This document shows positions 21,311-34,330 of a stretch of 58,506 nucleotides of DNA, piece by piece. Made by a program: the position numbers and the translations under genes. The DNA is from Mycobacterium gordonae (GTDB lineage: Bacteria; Actinomycetota; Actinomycetes; Mycobacteriales; Mycobacteriaceae), in contig NZ_LKTM01000235.1 in the NCBI RefSeq assembly GCF_001417955.2, positions 1 to 58,506 of the forward strand, written 5' to 3'. Under the pieces are notes generated by a model. That model did not search any database. It worked only from the letters and a program-made list of their open reading frames with translations, and was not told the origin of the DNA. The first letter of the stretch is position 1. Each line of letters starts with the position of its first letter.

Positions 21311-23200
21311 CTGGCTGGGTCCTCTCCCTAGCGCTTCAACTCTTGAGTCGAACTGCACCGCACGGTAACGCCGGGCACCGACAACAACACCCGGCGTGGG
21401 AACCGAAGGGTGTCAGTGCGGATGCCTAACGTCACCGCCATGGGTGCGACCGGCGGGAATCAACTCAGCTTCGCCGGGCTGGACGACTTGCGCGCCCCCG
21501 ACGAATCGCAACTACGCGAGACCACGTTCGTCGTCGTCGACCTCGAAACCACCGGCGGCCGCGCCAAGGGCCGGGAAGGCGTCACCCCGGACGCGATCAC
21601 CGAGATCGGCGCGGTCAAGGTGTGCGGTGGCGCGGTCCTCGGTGAATTCGCGACACTCGTGGACCCGCAACGCAGCATCCCCCCGCAGATCGTCCGCCTG
21701 ACCGGGATCACCACGGCAATGGTCTGCGATGCCCCGACCATCGAGGCCGTCCTGCCGATGTTCCTCGAGTTCGCCGGCGACTCGGTGCTGGTGGCCCACA
21801 ACGCCGGCTTCGACATCGGCTTCCTGCGCGCCGCCGCCGAGCGGTGCCGGCTGCAGTGGCCGCGACCCCGGGTGTTGTGCACGGTCCGGCTGGCCCGACG
21901 GGTGCTGAGTCGCGAAGAAGCACCCAGCGTGCGGCTGGCCGAACTGGCGCGCATCTTCGCTGTGGCGACCCAGCCCACACACCGCGCTCTCGACGACGCC
22001 CGCGCCACCGTCGACGTCCTGCACGCGCTCATCGAGCGGGTCGGCAACCAGGGCATCCACACCTACGCCGACCTGCGCTCGTACCTGCCCGACGTCACAC
22101 CCGCGCAGCGCCGCAAGCGCGTCCTGGCCGACGGTCTGCCGCGCCGGCCGGGGGTTTACCTGTTCCGCGGCCCGGCCGGTGAAGTGCTCTACGTGGGCAC
22201 CGCGGTGGACCTGCGCCGCCGGGTGAGCCAGTATTTCAACGGCAGCGACCCACGTGGCCGGATGAAGGAAATGGTGGGCCTCGCGACCGGCGTGGACCAC
22301 GTCGAGTGCGCGCACGCGCTGGAAGCGGGCGTGCGCGAGTTACGACTGCTGGCCGCGCACGCCCCGCCCTACAACCGCCGCTCGAAGTTCCCGCACCGCT
22401 GGTGGTGGGTAGTGCTGACCGACGAGGCGTTCCCCCGGTTCTCGGTGATCCGAAATCCACGGCACGAGCGCGCCATCGGCCCGTTCCGGTCGCGTACCGA
22501 CGCAGCGGACACCGCGGCACTGCTGGCCCGCTTCACCGGTGTACGGACGTGCACCAGACGGCTGGCCCGGTCGGCGCTGCATGGTCCGGTCTGCCCCGAG
22601 GTGGAGCTGGCACCCTGCCCCGCGCCGCGCGACGTGACGGCCGCGCAGTACGGCGACGCGACGCGGCACGCCCAGGCGTTGATCGACGGGTCGGACAACT
22701 CACCGCTGGCCGCCGCCGTCGACGAGGTCGCGGCCCTGGCCGCACGGCACCTCTACGAGAGCGCGGCCCGGCTGCGCGACCACGTCGCCACCGCAGTCGA
22801 GGCGTTGTGGCGTGGGCAGCGCCTGCGGGCCTTGAGCGCGCTGCCCGAGCTGATCGCCGCGGCACCCGACGGAGAGGGCGGCTACCAGTTCGCGGTCATC
22901 CGGCACGGCCAGCTCGCGGCCGCGGGCGGCGCCCGGCGCGGCGTGCCCCCGATGCCGGTGGTGGAGGCGATCCAGGCCGGCGCCCAGACGGTCCTGCCGG
23001 CGCAGGCTCCGCTGGGTGGTGCATTGGTCGAGGAAACGGCCCTCATCGCGCGCTGGCTGGCCGCACCCGGGGTGCGCATCGTGCGGGTGAGCGCCGGCGA
23101 TACGGGCTGGGCGTCGCCGCTGGGCGCGGCGGGCGCGTGGGCGGAGTGGGCGGCCACCGCAAGGTCCGCGCGGCTGGCCGGCCGCCAGGCCGAAAAGCAG

Positions 23201-25027
<1,827 letters not shown>

Positions 25028-25067
25028 GCCCGCGGCTCCGAATACACCAATGAACAGGAGTGCTCGG

Positions 25068-25910
25068 TTGAAGAAAATGGGGTTCACCCGATTCGGTGCC
25101 GGTAAGAGCGACCGGTCCCGGCGGCGTCTGCACCGTCGGTTGTCCGGCGGCCTCTTGCTGATGATCGCGCTCACCATCGCCGGTGGCCTGGCGGCCATCC
25201 TGACACCCACGCCGCAGGTCGCGGTCGCCGACGAGTCGGGCTCGGCGTTGCTGCGGACCGGCAAGCAGCTCTTCGACACGTCATGCGTGTCCTGCCACGG
25301 CGCCAACCTGCAGGGCGTGCCCGACCACGGGCCCAGCCTGATCGGCGTCGGCGAGGCGGCCGTCTACTTCCAGGTGTCGACCGGCCGGATGCCCGCCATG
25401 CGCGGCGAGGCTCAGGCACCGCGCAAGGAGCCGATCTTCGACGAGGCTCAGATCGACGCGATCGGTGCCTTCGTGCAGTCCAACGGTGGCGGCCCCACCG
25501 TCGTACGCAACCCCGACGGCAGCCTGGCGATGCAGTCGCTGCGCGGCTCAGACCTGGGCCGCGGCGGCGACCTGTTCCGGCTCAACTGCGCTTCCTGCCA
25601 CAACTTCACCGGTAAGGGCGGGGCACTGTCGTCGGGCAAGTACGCCCCCGACCTGGGCGAGGCCAACGAGCAGCAGATCCTGACCGCGATGCTGACCGGC
25701 CCGCAGAACATGCCGAAGTTCGCCGACCGCCAGCTGTCCTTCGAGTCGAAGAAAGACATCATCGCCTACGTGCGGACCGCCGCCGAGGAACGCTCGCCGG
25801 GCGGCTACGGACTGGGTGGATTCGGACCCGCACCTGAGGGCATGGCGATGTGGATCATCGGCATGGTCTCGGCGATCGGGCTGGCACTGTGGATTGGGGC
25901 GCGCGCATGA
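25068..25910 (+). CDS. qcrC: Diheme cytochrome c subunit QcrC
   Basis: A 280-residue subunit of the cytochrome bcc complex. An N-terminal membrane helix ([19 protein letters not shown]) is followed by two cytochrome c domains with haem sites Cys73-x-x-Cys76-His77 (CVSCH) and Cys174-x-x-Cys177-His178 (CASCH), and a C-terminal helix ([18 protein letters not shown]). The two haems pass electrons directly to the aa3 oxidase, so no soluble cytochrome c is needed. The TTG start has AGGAG seven bases upstream and gives exactly the orthologue length; ATG at 25050 lacks a ribosome site. Its TGA overlaps the ATG of qcrA. Confidence 0.95.
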   Translation: MKKMGFTRFGAGKSDRSRRRLHRRLSGGLLLMIALTIAGGLAAILTPTPQVAVADESGSALLRTGKQLFDTSCVSCHGANLQGVPDHGPSLIGVGEAAVYFQVSTGRMPAMRGEAQAPRKEPIFDEAQIDAIGAFVQSNGGGPTVVRNPDGSLAMQSLRGSDLGRGGDLFRLNCASCHNFTGKGGALSSGKYAPDLGEANEQQILTAMLTGPQNMPKFADRQLSFESKKDIIAYVRTAAEERSPGGYGLGGFGPAPEGMAMWIIGMVSAIGLALWIGARA

Positions 25911-27133
25911 GCGACGAGTCTGAAGTGACGCAAACCGCGAAGACCGGTTCCGACACCGACACCACCACGCACGCGGGCCGGACCGAGCCCGACGACGCGG
26001 CGCTGGCCGGCATGTCCCGTGAGGAACTGCTCGCGCTCGGCAGCGAGATGGACGGCGTCCAGATCGTCTACAAGGAGCCGCGCTGGCCCGTCGAGGGCAC
26101 CAAGGCCGAGAAGCGTGCCGCGCGCGGCGTCGCCAATTGGCTTTTGCTGGGTGGCTTTTTCGGGCTGGCCCTGTTGCTGGTCTTCCTGTTCTGGCCGTGG
26201 GAGTACAAGCCGAACGGCAGCCCGGGTAACTTCCTGTACTCGCTGGCCACCCCGCTGTACGGCTTCACCTTCGGAATGTCGATCCTGTCGATCGCCATCG
26301 GCGCGGTGCTGCTGCAGAAACGCTTTATCCCCGAAGAGATCACGATTCAGGACCGCCACGACGGCGCCTCCCGGGAGATCGACCGCAAGACGGTGGTGGC
26401 CAACCTGGCCGACGCCTACGAGGGATCGACGGTAGGTCGCCGCAAGCTGATCGGCGCGTCGCTGGGGATCGGCCTCGGCGCGTTCGGCCTGGGCACCCTG
26501 GTCGCGTTTGCCGGCGGCCTGATCAAGAACCCGTGGAAGCCGGTCGTTCCCACCGCCGAGGGTATGAAGGCGGTGCTGTGGACGTCGGGCTGGACCCCGC
26601 GCTTCAAGGGCGAGACGATCTACCTGGCGCGCGCGACCGGGGCCCACGACGGACCTCCGTACACCAAGATGCGCCCCGAGGACATGGACGCCGGGGGCAT
26701 GGAGACCGTCTTCCCCTGGCGCGAGTCCGACGGCGACGGGACCACCGTCGAGTCGCACGAGAAGTTGTCGGCGATCTCGCTGGGTGTGCGCAACCCCGTG
26801 ATGCTCATCCGGATCAAGCCCAGCGACGTGGACCGCGTGGTCAAGCGTCAGGGACAGGAGAGCTTCAACTTCGGCGAGTTCTTCGCATACACCAAGGTGT
26901 GCTCGCACTTGGGTTGCCCCGCATCGCTTTACGAGCAGCAGTCCTACCGAATCCTGTGCCCGTGTCACCAGTCGCAGTTCGACGCATTGCACTTCGCCAA
27001 GCCGATCTTCGGCCCGGCGGCCCGTGCGTTGGCGCAGCTGCCCATCACAATCGACTCCGACGGGTATTTCGTCGCCAACGGTGACTTCATCGAACCCGTG
27101 GGACCGGCATTCTGGGAGCGCACAACAACATGA
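25907..27133 (+). CDS. qcrA: Rieske iron-sulphur subunit QcrA
   Basis: A 408-residue protein with an extended acidic N-terminus, three membrane helices (around [36 protein letters not shown] and [17 protein letters not shown]) and a C-terminal Rieske domain. The 2Fe-2S ligands are Cys332 and His334 (CSHLGC) and Cys351 and His354 (CPCHQSQFD), with Cys337 and Cys353 forming the disulphide. It takes electrons from menaquinol in the bcc complex. It is joined to qcrC and qcrB by ATGA overlaps, so stoichiometric translation is likely. Confidence 0.96.
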   Translation: MSDESEVTQTAKTGSDTDTTTHAGRTEPDDAALAGMSREELLALGSEMDGVQIVYKEPRWPVEGTKAEKRAARGVANWLLLGGFFGLALLLVFLFWPWEYKPNGSPGNFLYSLATPLYGFTFGMSILSIAIGAVLLQKRFIPEEITIQDRHDGASREIDRKTVVANLADAYEGSTVGRRKLIGASLGIGLGAFGLGTLVAFAGGLIKNPWKPVVPTAEGMKAVLWTSGWTPRFKGETIYLARATGAHDGPPYTKMRPEDMDAGGMETVFPWRESDGDGTTVESHEKLSAISLGVRNPVMLIRIKPSDVDRVVKRQGQESFNFGEFFAYTKVCSHLGCPASLYEQQSYRILCPCHQSQFDALHFAKPIFGPAARALAQLPITIDSDGYFVANGDFIEPVGPAFWERTTT

Positions 27134-28800
27134 GTCCAAAATTGAGTCCCCCGAAGATCGGCGATGTCCTGGCGCGCCAGGGCAATGACATCGACTCCCG
27201 GTACCACCCGTCAGCGGCGGTGCGTCGTCAGCTCAACAAGGTGTTCCCGACGCACTGGTCCTTCCTGTTGGGTGAGATCGCGCTGTACAGCTTCATCGTG
27301 CTGCTGATCACCGGCGTGTACCTGACGTTGTTCTTCGACCCGTCGATGGCGGAGGTCACCTACAACGGCGTCTATCAGCCGCTGCGCGGCGTGGAGATGT
27401 CGCGGGCCTACGAGACGGCGCTGAACATCTCGTTCGAAGTCCGCGGTGGCCTGTTCGTCCGTCAGATCCACCACTGGGCGGCGTTGATGTTCTCGGCGTC
27501 GATCATGGTGCACCTGGCCCGCATCTTCTTCACCGGCGCGTTCCGCCGGCCGCGTGAGGCCAACTGGGTGATCGGGTCGCTGCTGCTGATCCTGTCGATG
27601 TTCGAGGGCTACTTCGGCTACTCGCTGCCCGACGACCTGCTCTCCGGTATCGGACTGCGCGCGGCGCTGTCATCGATCACGCTCGGCATGCCGATCATCG
27701 GTACCTGGCTGCACTGGGCGCTGTTCGGCGGCGACTTCCCCGGCACGATCCTCATCCCCCGCCTCTACGCCCTGCACATCCTGCTGATTCCGGGCATCAT
27801 CCTGGCCCTGATCGGCGCACACATGGCGCTGGTGTGGTTCCAGAAGCACACCCAGTTCCCCGGCCCGGGCCGCACCGAGCACAACGTGGTCGGCGTGCGC
27901 GTCATGCCGACGTTCGCGGTCAAGTCCGGTGCGTTCTTCGCCTGCATCGTCGGTGTGCTGGGCCTGATGGGCGGACTGCTGCAGATCAACCCGATCTGGA
28001 ACCTGGGTCCGTACAAGCCATCTCAGGTGTCGGCGGGCTCGCAGCCAGACTTCTACATGATGTGGACGGAAGGCCTGGCCCGTATCTGGCCGCCATGGGA
28101 GTTCTACTTCTGGCACCACACCATTCCGGCCGTCGTGTGGGTCGCGATCATCATGGGGCTGGTGTTCGGCCTGCTGGTCGTCTACCCGTTCCTGGAAAAG
28201 CGGTTCACCAAGGACTACGCGCACCACAACCTGCTGGTGCGGCCGCGGGACGCTCCGGTGCGCACCGCAATCGGCTCGATGGCGATCACGTTCTACATGG
28301 TGCTGACGCTGTGCGCGATGAACGACATCATCGCGTTCAAGTTCCACATCTCGCTGAACGCGACGACGTGGATCGGGCGTATCGGCATGGTGATCCTGCC
28401 GCCGCTGGTCTACTTCATTGCCTACCGGTGGGCCGTGGGGCTGCAGCGCAGTGACCGTTCGGTGCTCGAGCACGGCATCGAGACCGGCATCATCAAGCGG
28501 CTGCCGCACGGTGCCTACATCGAGCTGCACCAGCCGCTGGGACCGGTCGACGACCACGGCCACCCACTGCCGCTGGAGTACCAGGGCGCGGCACTGCCCA
28601 AGAAGATGAACAAGCTGGGCTCGGCCGGCTCACCGGGCAGCGGCAGCTTCCTGCGCGCCGACCCGGCGTCGGAGGACTCGGCGCTGCGCGAGGCGAGCCA
28701 CGCCTCTGAGGTACGTGCCCTGACCGCCCTGCGGGAGCACCAGGAGGACTCTAACGGCTCCTCCATCGGCTCCAACGGGCACTCCAACGGGCACGGCTAG
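27130..28800 (+). CDS. qcrB: Cytochrome b subunit QcrB
   Basis: A 556-residue polytopic protein that carries the two b haems and the menaquinol sites. Haem-ligand histidines are in [21 protein letters not shown] and in [19 protein letters not shown]. The Qo-site loop has [18 protein letters not shown]. Thr313, the residue changed in M. tuberculosis mutants resistant to Q203 (telacebec), is conserved (codon 28066-28068). The C-terminal 90 residues are cytoplasmic, ending in a Ser/Asn/Gly-rich tail. The ATG overlaps the qcrA stop, and a strong hairpin with T-rich tail follows 21 bases after the stop. Confidence 0.96.
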   Translation: MSPKLSPPKIGDVLARQGNDIDSRYHPSAAVRRQLNKVFPTHWSFLLGEIALYSFIVLLITGVYLTLFFDPSMAEVTYNGVYQPLRGVEMSRAYETALNISFEVRGGLFVRQIHHWAALMFSASIMVHLARIFFTGAFRRPREANWVIGSLLLILSMFEGYFGYSLPDDLLSGIGLRAALSSITLGMPIIGTWLHWALFGGDFPGTILIPRLYALHILLIPGIILALIGAHMALVWFQKHTQFPGPGRTEHNVVGVRVMPTFAVKSGAFFACIVGVLGLMGGLLQINPIWNLGPYKPSQVSAGSQPDFYMMWTEGLARIWPPWEFYFWHHTIPAVVWVAIIMGLVFGLLVVYPFLEKRFTKDYAHHNLLVRPRDAPVRTAIGSMAITFYMVLTLCAMNDIIAFKFHISLNATTWIGRIGMVILPPLVYFIAYRWAVGLQRSDRSVLEHGIETGIIKRLPHGAYIELHQPLGPVDDHGHPLPLEYQGAALPKKMNKLGSAGSPGSGSFLRADPASEDSALREASHASEVRALTALREHQEDSNGSSIGSNGHSNGHG

Positions 28801-28821
28801 GAAGAGCCCAGCGAAGCGCAC

Positions 28822-28858
28822 AGCCGCCGCCTCCCGTCTTTCCGGGGGCGGCGGCTTT
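28822..28858 (+). terminator. Intrinsic terminator of the ctaE-qcrCAB operon
   Basis: AGCCGCCGCC pairs with GGCGGCGGCT around an inner CCCG/CGGG stem and a six-base loop, followed by TTTGCTTTC. A good Rho-independent terminator, just past qcrB. Confidence 0.7.
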
Positions 28859-28992
28859 GCTTTCTCCGCGGTGCGCCCCGGGCGTCGGGTGTGCGCCGAA
28901 GGCGGCTTCGCGTTAAGAATCCCGCCATCGCTGCACACTCGAAGCCGTGGACGCACACCAGAACGCGCGCACCACCAAGAGCACCGCGAAAC

Positions 28993-29637
28993 TCAGTGAG
29001 CTACCTGGCCGCGACGGAGCTGACGCACATAGAGGATCTCGATCGCCGGCAGACCCGCGGCGATCACGCCCGCGAACCCGTAACTGACCCACGACGCGCC
29101 CTCGTGTCCGGCGGCCATCAGATAGGTCGCCACCGCGACGGCGATCAGCGACGTCCCGATAGTGCTGGTCAGTGCCAGTGCCCCGCGCAGCCAGATCCGG
29201 TCCACCACCGCACCGGACCATTCATCAAGCGCGCCATAGGCTTTGACCGACTCGCGGCGTGACTGCTCGATCGGGATGCGCGACCCCGAGCGACTGACCT
29301 GCTTGGCGGGCCTGACGGCGCCACCCTGCAGGGCTCGCGAGCGCACCACCGGTTCGGCCTGCGTCATCCGGCGGGCCCGCAACAACACCGGGATAGCTCC
29401 GGCGATGATCAGCGCGGAGACGACGATGACGGCATAGAGCACCCAGGTGGTGTGTGGGGTGCGCGCCATCTTGTGAAAGCCCCGGCCCAGATCGGCCAGC
29501 GCGACCGCCGCCGCGACGCTGACACCGACAAGCACCAGCCAGATCGCGGCGCAGGCGCCGATCATGACGCGGTCGATGATGTTCGGATTGACCACGGGGT
29601 CCGGGCCACGCCGGTATGCCGAATACTTGCCGACCAT
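28993..29637 (-). CDS. DUF2561 four-helix membrane protein (Rv2197c-like)
   Basis: A 214-residue protein with four hydrophobic helices: roughly MIGACAAIWLVLVGVSVAAA, WVLYAVIVVSALIIAGAIPV, ALALTSTIGTSLIAVAVATYL and VSYGFAGVIAAGLPAIEILY. A basic cytoplasmic loop lies between the second and third. The N-terminal [19 protein letters not shown] is conserved in mycobacteria. Its ATG overlaps the stop of mmpS3 by one base (TGATG), so it is probably translated after MmpS3. Function unknown. Confidence 0.85.
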   Translation of the reverse strand: MVGKYSAYRRGPDPVVNPNIIDRVMIGACAAIWLVLVGVSVAAAVALADLGRGFHKMARTPHTTWVLYAVIVVSALIIAGAIPVLLRARRMTQAEPVVRSRALQGGAVRPAKQVSRSGSRIPIEQSRRESVKAYGALDEWSGAVVDRIWLRGALALTSTIGTSLIAVAVATYLMAAGHEGASWVSYGFAGVIAAGLPAIEILYVRQLRRGQVAH

Positions 29638-30428
29638 CAGCAGCTCGTCTGCGGTGAGTCGTTGGTGTTGGAGGACAACACCGTTCCGTCACTGGTGATG
29701 ATCGAGCAGTTGAGTCGGCTGACACGGAAGAGGCTGGACGCCTCCACCGAACCCACATCCGACTGCGAGATCGGTGTGACGGTCATCGACCACGGGATGT
29801 AGACGTTGTGCTGCGTCCGCCGCCGGCCCGAGGCGTCGACGTAGGTCACCGAGATGATGTCGCCGGGGGCTTTGGTGCCGGTCACCGAGTAGGTGACCTG
29901 CCGTGGCCCAGCGGGCGTCGTGGTTGCCGGGGGTGGCGGTGGTGGCTCGGAGGACGGCGGTGGCGGCTCCGACGAGGGTGGCGGCTTGGTGGTGGTGATC
30001 TGGTCCTGCACCGGCGGCGCCGACGACGTGGTGGTGGTCGCCGGGTTGGCCAGCTGACTGGTCCCGGTCCGTGTCACCAGCAGCGACACCGCCACCACCA
30101 GTGAGATCGCCGCGAGGATCGCGGCCACCCCGACAACCCACGGCCAACGCGGGGACCGGTCGTCGTCGCGGTCGGCCTCGTCGTAACTGTCGTAGTCGTA
30201 CAGGGCCAGATCGCCGGGCATATAGGGGCTGCTGAACAGTTCGGACTCGGGCGCCGAGTAGGCCCGAGAGTAGGCGTCCGTCTCAGCTGGCGGCTCCACG
30301 TCGCCGCCGTCGAGCGGCTCCAGGCCATCGCCGCCGTTCAACTCATCGCTGCCGGATTCCAGGTCGTCTGGCTCGCTGACAGGGTCGGGTTCGTCTGGAT
30401 CCCGTCCCGGCGGATTCGGCCCGCTCAT
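29637..30428 (-). CDS. mmpS3: Membrane protein MmpS3
   Basis: A 263-residue single-pass protein. The N-terminal 95 residues are acidic and disordered (many Asp, Glu, Pro), then a helix ([24 protein letters not shown]), a Thr/Pro linker with [10 protein letters not shown] repeats, and a C-terminal MmpS domain of about 95 residues ([22 protein letters not shown]...). Two cysteines, in RLNCSII and at the final residue, could form a disulphide. Unlike other MmpS proteins it has no MmpL next to it; the orthologue has been linked to cell elongation and division. It is shorter than the 299 residues of M. tuberculosis, mainly in the linker. Confidence 0.9.
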   Translation of the reverse strand: MSGPNPPGRDPDEPDPVSEPDDLESGSDELNGGDGLEPLDGGDVEPPAETDAYSRAYSAPESELFSSPYMPGDLALYDYDSYDEADRDDDRSPRWPWVVGVAAILAAISLVVAVSLLVTRTGTSQLANPATTTTSSAPPVQDQITTTKPPPSSEPPPPSSEPPPPPPATTTPAGPRQVTYSVTGTKAPGDIISVTYVDASGRRRTQHNVYIPWSMTVTPISQSDVGSVEASSLFRVSRLNCSIITSDGTVLSSNTNDSPQTSC

Positions 30429-30574
30429 GTCTGCCTACCCTGTCCAACTGCCCAGCCAGCGCGCGGGGATCCGCGGCTGCATCCGTGCACTCTGTGAGAA
30501 CTCATCGTGCCTCGGCAAACCCTACCCAACCGGCCGGTGCACAGGTCCCACGGCAAACTGCCCACCGGTCAACT

Positions 30575-30592
30575 GGTGACCAGATTGTGACC
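30575..30592. promoter_or_regulatory. Direct repeat resembling an OmpR-family response-regulator site
   Basis: Between ctaF and mmpS3 the minus strand reads TCACAA-TCTGG-TCACCA, a direct repeat with eleven-base period. PhoP of M. tuberculosis binds TCACAG-N5-TCACAG, and MtrA binds similar GTCAC-containing repeats. The match is imperfect (four to five of six bases per half), so which regulator, if any, is open. Confidence 0.25.
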
Positions 30593-30605
30593 TTGGCGGA
30601 TGCAA

Positions 30606-31025
30606 TCAGTGCTTTTCGGGTCCGACGTAGTACTCGAAGACAAGCCCGGCCGCCGAGGAAAGGATGAAGACGACACCCGCGACGATCAGCCACGGCAGCC
30701 ACAGAGCGATACCGACGGCACACACCGATCCGGACAGGGCGATCATGATCGGCCACCAGCTGTGCGGGCTGAAGAAACCCAATTCCCCTGCGCCGTCACT
30801 GATTTCAGCGCCCTCGTAGTCCTCGGGGCGGGTGTCGAGGCGGCGCGCCACGAACCGGAAGAAGGTGGCGACGATCAGCGCCAGCCCACCGGTCAGCGCC
30901 AGCGCGGTGGTGCCGGCCCACTCGACGCCGCCGTTCGCGAAGATTGCGGTCAGAATCGCGTACAGCACCGTCACCAAGACGAAAAAGGCGGCGATGAACT
31001 CGAACAACCTGGCTTCGATATGCAT
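30606..31025 (-). CDS. ctaF: Cytochrome c oxidase subunit IV CtaF
   Basis: A 139-residue protein with four hydrophobic segments, the same length as M. tuberculosis Rv2199c. It begins [22 protein letters not shown] and has the conserved [28 protein letters not shown] region. It is a small accessory subunit of the actinobacterial aa3 oxidase within the bcc-aa3 supercomplex. It starts eight bases after ctaC, so the two form one transcription unit, possibly with mmpS3 and the DUF2561 gene downstream. Confidence 0.94.
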   Translation of the reverse strand: MHIEARLFEFIAAFFVLVTVLYAILTAIFANGGVEWAGTTALALTGGLALIVATFFRFVARRLDTRPEDYEGAEISDGAGELGFFSPHSWWPIMIALSGSVCAVGIALWLPWLIVAGVVFILSSAAGLVFEYYVGPEKH

Positions 31026-31033
31026 GAGTTGTC

Positions 31034-32134
31034 CTAACCTCTTGGGCTCGGGGCCAATTCGCCGCGGCGGGTTTCGAACGGATGGGTGGTGGTCGCCAGT
31101 GGCGGCTGGTTGATGGCCTGCAGCGCTTCGGCATTCGTCTTGCCGGCGATGCGCTGCTGCAGGAACGCCACGAAGTCGTTCGGCTCCACCACCCGGACCT
31201 CGAAGTTCATCATCGCGTGGTACGTGCCGCACAACTCGGCGCAGTGACCGACGAACGCGCCGGTCTGGGTGATCTCCTCAACCTGGAAACGGTTCTCCGA
31301 GTGGTTGGCCTCGGGGTTGGGTATCACGTCGCGCTTGAACAGGAACTCCGGCACCCACCAGTCGTGGATCACGTCGGCCGAGGCCATCTGGAACTCGATG
31401 CGCTTGTGGGCGGGCAACACCAGGACCGGGATCTCGGTGCTGGTGCCCAGGATCTCGACCTTGTCGAAGTTCAGGTAGGTGCGGTCTTCGGTGTTGAGAC
31501 CACGGATCGGTCCGACCAGTTCTTCCCCGTGGCGGTCCTTGCCCTCCGGCTTGGAGGTCATCGCCTTCTTCTTGGCGGCGTCGGCGCCCTCGTAGTTGAA
31601 CGTGTTGTCCTTGAAGGCCACACGCTGGTAGCCGAACTTCCAGTTCCACTGGAACGAGGTGATGTCGATGACGACTTCGGGATCGCTGGCCAGGTGCGTC
31701 ATCTTCTCCTGCACCACGACCGTGAAGTAGAACAGCACCGAGATGATCAGGAAGGGTGTGACGGTCAGCACCAGCTCCAGCGGCATGTTGTAGCCGAACT
31801 GGCGGGGGAACTCGTCGTCGCCCTTCTTCTTCCGGTGGAAAGTGCAGGCCCAGAAGATCAGGGCCCACACGATGACGCCGACGACCAGCGAGGCGATGAC
31901 GGCGCCGATCCACAGCTCGCGGTTGAGGTGGCCTTCGTGGGTGATGCCCTTCGGCCAGCCGAGCGCGAGCGCGTCCTCCCACGAGCAGCCGCTCAGGGTG
32001 ACCGCCAGCACGCCCAGCGTCACTGCCATCGCGATCGGGCGGAGACGACGGGACAGGCCCCGCGCCTCTCCGGAACGGTGCCGAGACCTGCTCTGCGACA
32101 AGCTCTGCGAACTATCGTGCCCGCGACGTGCCAC
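31034..32134 (-). CDS. ctaC: Cytochrome c oxidase subunit II CtaC
   Basis: A 366-residue lipoprotein subunit. The signal ends LSGCSW with the cysteine as lipid site. Two membrane helices follow ([43 protein letters not shown]). The CuA centre in the C-terminal cupredoxin domain is HDWW plus [14 protein letters not shown], giving His, two Cys, His and Met ligands. A lysine-rich insert after the first strand ([15 protein letters not shown]) is typical of actinobacteria. The GTG has AGGAGG upstream. It receives electrons from QcrC in the supercomplex. Confidence 0.95.
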   Translation of the reverse strand: MARRGHDSSQSLSQSRSRHRSGEARGLSRRLRPIAMAVTLGVLAVTLSGCSWEDALALGWPKGITHEGHLNRELWIGAVIASLVVGVIVWALIFWACTFHRKKKGDDEFPRQFGYNMPLELVLTVTPFLIISVLFYFTVVVQEKMTHLASDPEVVIDITSFQWNWKFGYQRVAFKDNTFNYEGADAAKKKAMTSKPEGKDRHGEELVGPIRGLNTEDRTYLNFDKVEILGTSTEIPVLVLPAHKRIEFQMASADVIHDWWVPEFLFKRDVIPNPEANHSENRFQVEEITQTGAFVGHCAELCGTYHAMMNFEVRVVEPNDFVAFLQQRIAGKTNAEALQAINQPPLATTTHPFETRRGELAPSPRG

Positions 32135-32308
32135 GTTGACGCCTCCTGTATCGCAAGCTGGGCCGGCCGGCTTTCGGCCGAGTCGGCTAACTCGGATGTC
32201 GAATACTACGCAGCGTAGACCACACCGCTTCCCCGGGCGACTGCCTGGTCACTGCGACCCGCCGGGCGCGGCGCGCACGGCGACCCGACATGGTCTTCCG
32301 GACTGCGG

Positions 32309-32314
32309 CATACT
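32309..32314 (+). promoter_or_regulatory. -10 element for asnB, probably leaderless
   Basis: CATACT, eight bases before the GTG of asnB. There is no ribosome site. The hexamer is the same as in front of ctaE. Confidence 0.4.
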
Positions 32315-32322
32315 GGGGCGCC

Positions 32323-34308
32323 GTGTGTGGATTGTTGGCCTTCGTCGCCGCTCCCCCGGGCTTGGACGGGCCTGCCGGAGCCGATGCCGCGGCAGCGCAT
32401 GCCGCCGAGGCCGACGGCGCGATCGCGCGCGCATCGCACCTGATGCGGCATCGCGGACCCGACGAACCGGGCACCTGGGCCGACCCTGACGCGGACGGGT
32501 CGGTGGTCTTCGGTTTCAACCGCCTCTCCATCATCGACATCGCGCATTCCCACCAGCCGCTGAGCTGGGGACCGCCGGAGGCGCCGGGCCGCTACGTGCT
32601 GGTGTTCAACGGCGAGATCTACAACTACCTGGAGCTGCGCGAGGAACTGCGCACCCAGCACGGCGTCGTATTCGCCACCGACGGCGACGGTGAAGCCATC
32701 GTCGCGGGCTTCCATCATTGGGGCACCGACCTGCTCAAGCGCTTGCGCGGCATGTTCGCCTTCGCGCTGTGGGACACCGTCACCCGGGAGCTGTTCTGCG
32801 CCCGCGACCCGTTCGGCATCAAGCCGCTGTTCATGGCGACCGGCGCCGGCGGCACCGCAGTGGCGAGCGAGAAGAAATGCCTACTCGACCTGGCTGACTT
32901 GATCGGCTTCGACGCTGGGGGCTCCGGGATCGATGAACGCGCGGTGCAGCACTACACCGTCCTGCAGTACGTGCCAGAACCCGAGACGTTGCACCGCGGC
33001 GTGCGCCGGCTCGAGTCGGGCTGCTACGCCCGGATCCGGCCGGGGTCGGCGCCGGCGGTCACGCGATATTTCGTTCCTCGGTTTGCCGCGGTGCCGATCA
33101 CGTCGGGCACCGAACAGGCCCGCTACGACGAGATCACCGCGGTGCTCGAGGACTCGGTGGCCAAGCACATGCGCGCCGACGTCACCGTCGGGTCGTTTCT
33201 GTCCGGCGGCATCGACTCCACGGCCATCGCGGCCCTGGCGATCCGGCACAACCCGCGCCTGATCACCTTCACCACCGGCTTCGAGCGCGAGGGCTTCTCC
33301 GAACTCGACGTCGCGGTGGCATCGGCGGAGGCGATCGGGGCCCGGCACATCGCGAAGGTGGTGAGCGCCGAGGAGTTCGTGGGCGCGCTGCCCGAGATCG
33401 TCTGGTACCTCGACGAGCCGGTCGCCGACCCGGCGCTGGTGCCGCTGTTCTTCGTGGCCCGCGAGGCGCGCAAGCACGTCAAGGTGGTGCTGTCCGGCGA
33501 AGGCGCCGACGAGTTGTTCGGCGGCTACACGATCTACCGCGAGCCGCTGTCGCTCAAGCCGTTCGACTACCTGCCGCGGTCGCTGCGACGGTCGATGGGC
33601 AAGGTGTCCAAGCCGCTACCGGAGGGGATGCGCGGCAAGAGCCTGCTGCACCGTGGCTCGCTGACGCTGGAAGAGCGCTACTACGGCAACGCCCGCAGCT
33701 TCTCCGACGCTCAGCTGCGCGACGTGCTGCCCCGATTCCGGGAGGACTGGACCCACACCGACGTCACGGCGCCGGTGTACGCCGAGTCGGCGGGCTGGGA
33801 CCCCGTGGCGCGGATGCAGCACATCGACCTGTTCACCTGGCTGCGCGGGGACATCCTGGTCAAGGCCGACAAGATGACGATGGCCAACTCACTGGAGCTG
33901 CGGGTGCCGTTCCTGGACCCCGAAGTGTTCGCTGTGGCCTCGCGGCTGCCCTACCAGGCCAAGATCACCCGCACCACGACCAAGTACGCGCTGCGGCGCG
34001 CGCTGGAGCCGATCGTGCCGGCGCACGTGCTCAACCGCCCCAAACTAGGGTTCCCGGTGCCGATCCGGCACTGGCTGCGCGCCGGCGAGCTGCTGGAGTG
34101 GGGCTACGAGATGGTCGACAAATCGCAGGCCGGCCACCTCGTCGACCTGGCCGCAGTCCGCCGGATGCTCGACGAGCACCGGGTGGGCACCAGCGATCAC
34201 AGCCGCCGGCTGTGGACGATGCTGATTTTCATGCTGTGGCACGCGATCTTCGTCGAGCACAGCGTGGTGCCGCAGATCAGCGAGCCGGTCTACCCGGTCG
34301 AGCTCTGA
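32323..34308 (+). CDS. asnB: Glutamine-hydrolysing asparagine synthetase AsnB
   Basis: A 661-residue enzyme. The start is GTG followed at once by TGT, so Cys2 becomes the N-terminal nucleophile of the glutaminase domain after removal of formyl-Met (CGLLAFVAAP). The glutaminase part has HRGPDEPGTW, FGFNRLSIIDIAH and FNGEIYNYLELREEL. The synthetase part has the PP-loop SGGIDSTAIAALA and LSGEGADELFGGY. It makes asparagine from aspartate, glutamine and ATP; relatives also amidate meso-diaminopimelate in peptidoglycan. A longer frame from ATG 32290 would bury the cysteine and is rejected. The stop region shows a small tandem duplication. Confidence 0.94.
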   Translation: MCGLLAFVAAPPGLDGPAGADAAAAHAAEADGAIARASHLMRHRGPDEPGTWADPDADGSVVFGFNRLSIIDIAHSHQPLSWGPPEAPGRYVLVFNGEIYNYLELREELRTQHGVVFATDGDGEAIVAGFHHWGTDLLKRLRGMFAFALWDTVTRELFCARDPFGIKPLFMATGAGGTAVASEKKCLLDLADLIGFDAGGSGIDERAVQHYTVLQYVPEPETLHRGVRRLESGCYARIRPGSAPAVTRYFVPRFAAVPITSGTEQARYDEITAVLEDSVAKHMRADVTVGSFLSGGIDSTAIAALAIRHNPRLITFTTGFEREGFSELDVAVASAEAIGARHIAKVVSAEEFVGALPEIVWYLDEPVADPALVPLFFVAREARKHVKVVLSGEGADELFGGYTIYREPLSLKPFDYLPRSLRRSMGKVSKPLPEGMRGKSLLHRGSLTLEERYYGNARSFSDAQLRDVLPRFREDWTHTDVTAPVYAESAGWDPVARMQHIDLFTWLRGDILVKADKMTMANSLELRVPFLDPEVFAVASRLPYQAKITRTTTKYALRRALEPIVPAHVLNRPKLGFPVPIRHWLRAGELLEWGYEMVDKSQAGHLVDLAAVRRMLDEHRVGTSDHSRRLWTMLIFMLWHAIFVEHSVVPQISEPVYPVEL

Positions 34309-34330
34309 CGAGTCGAGCTGTAACGACGAC

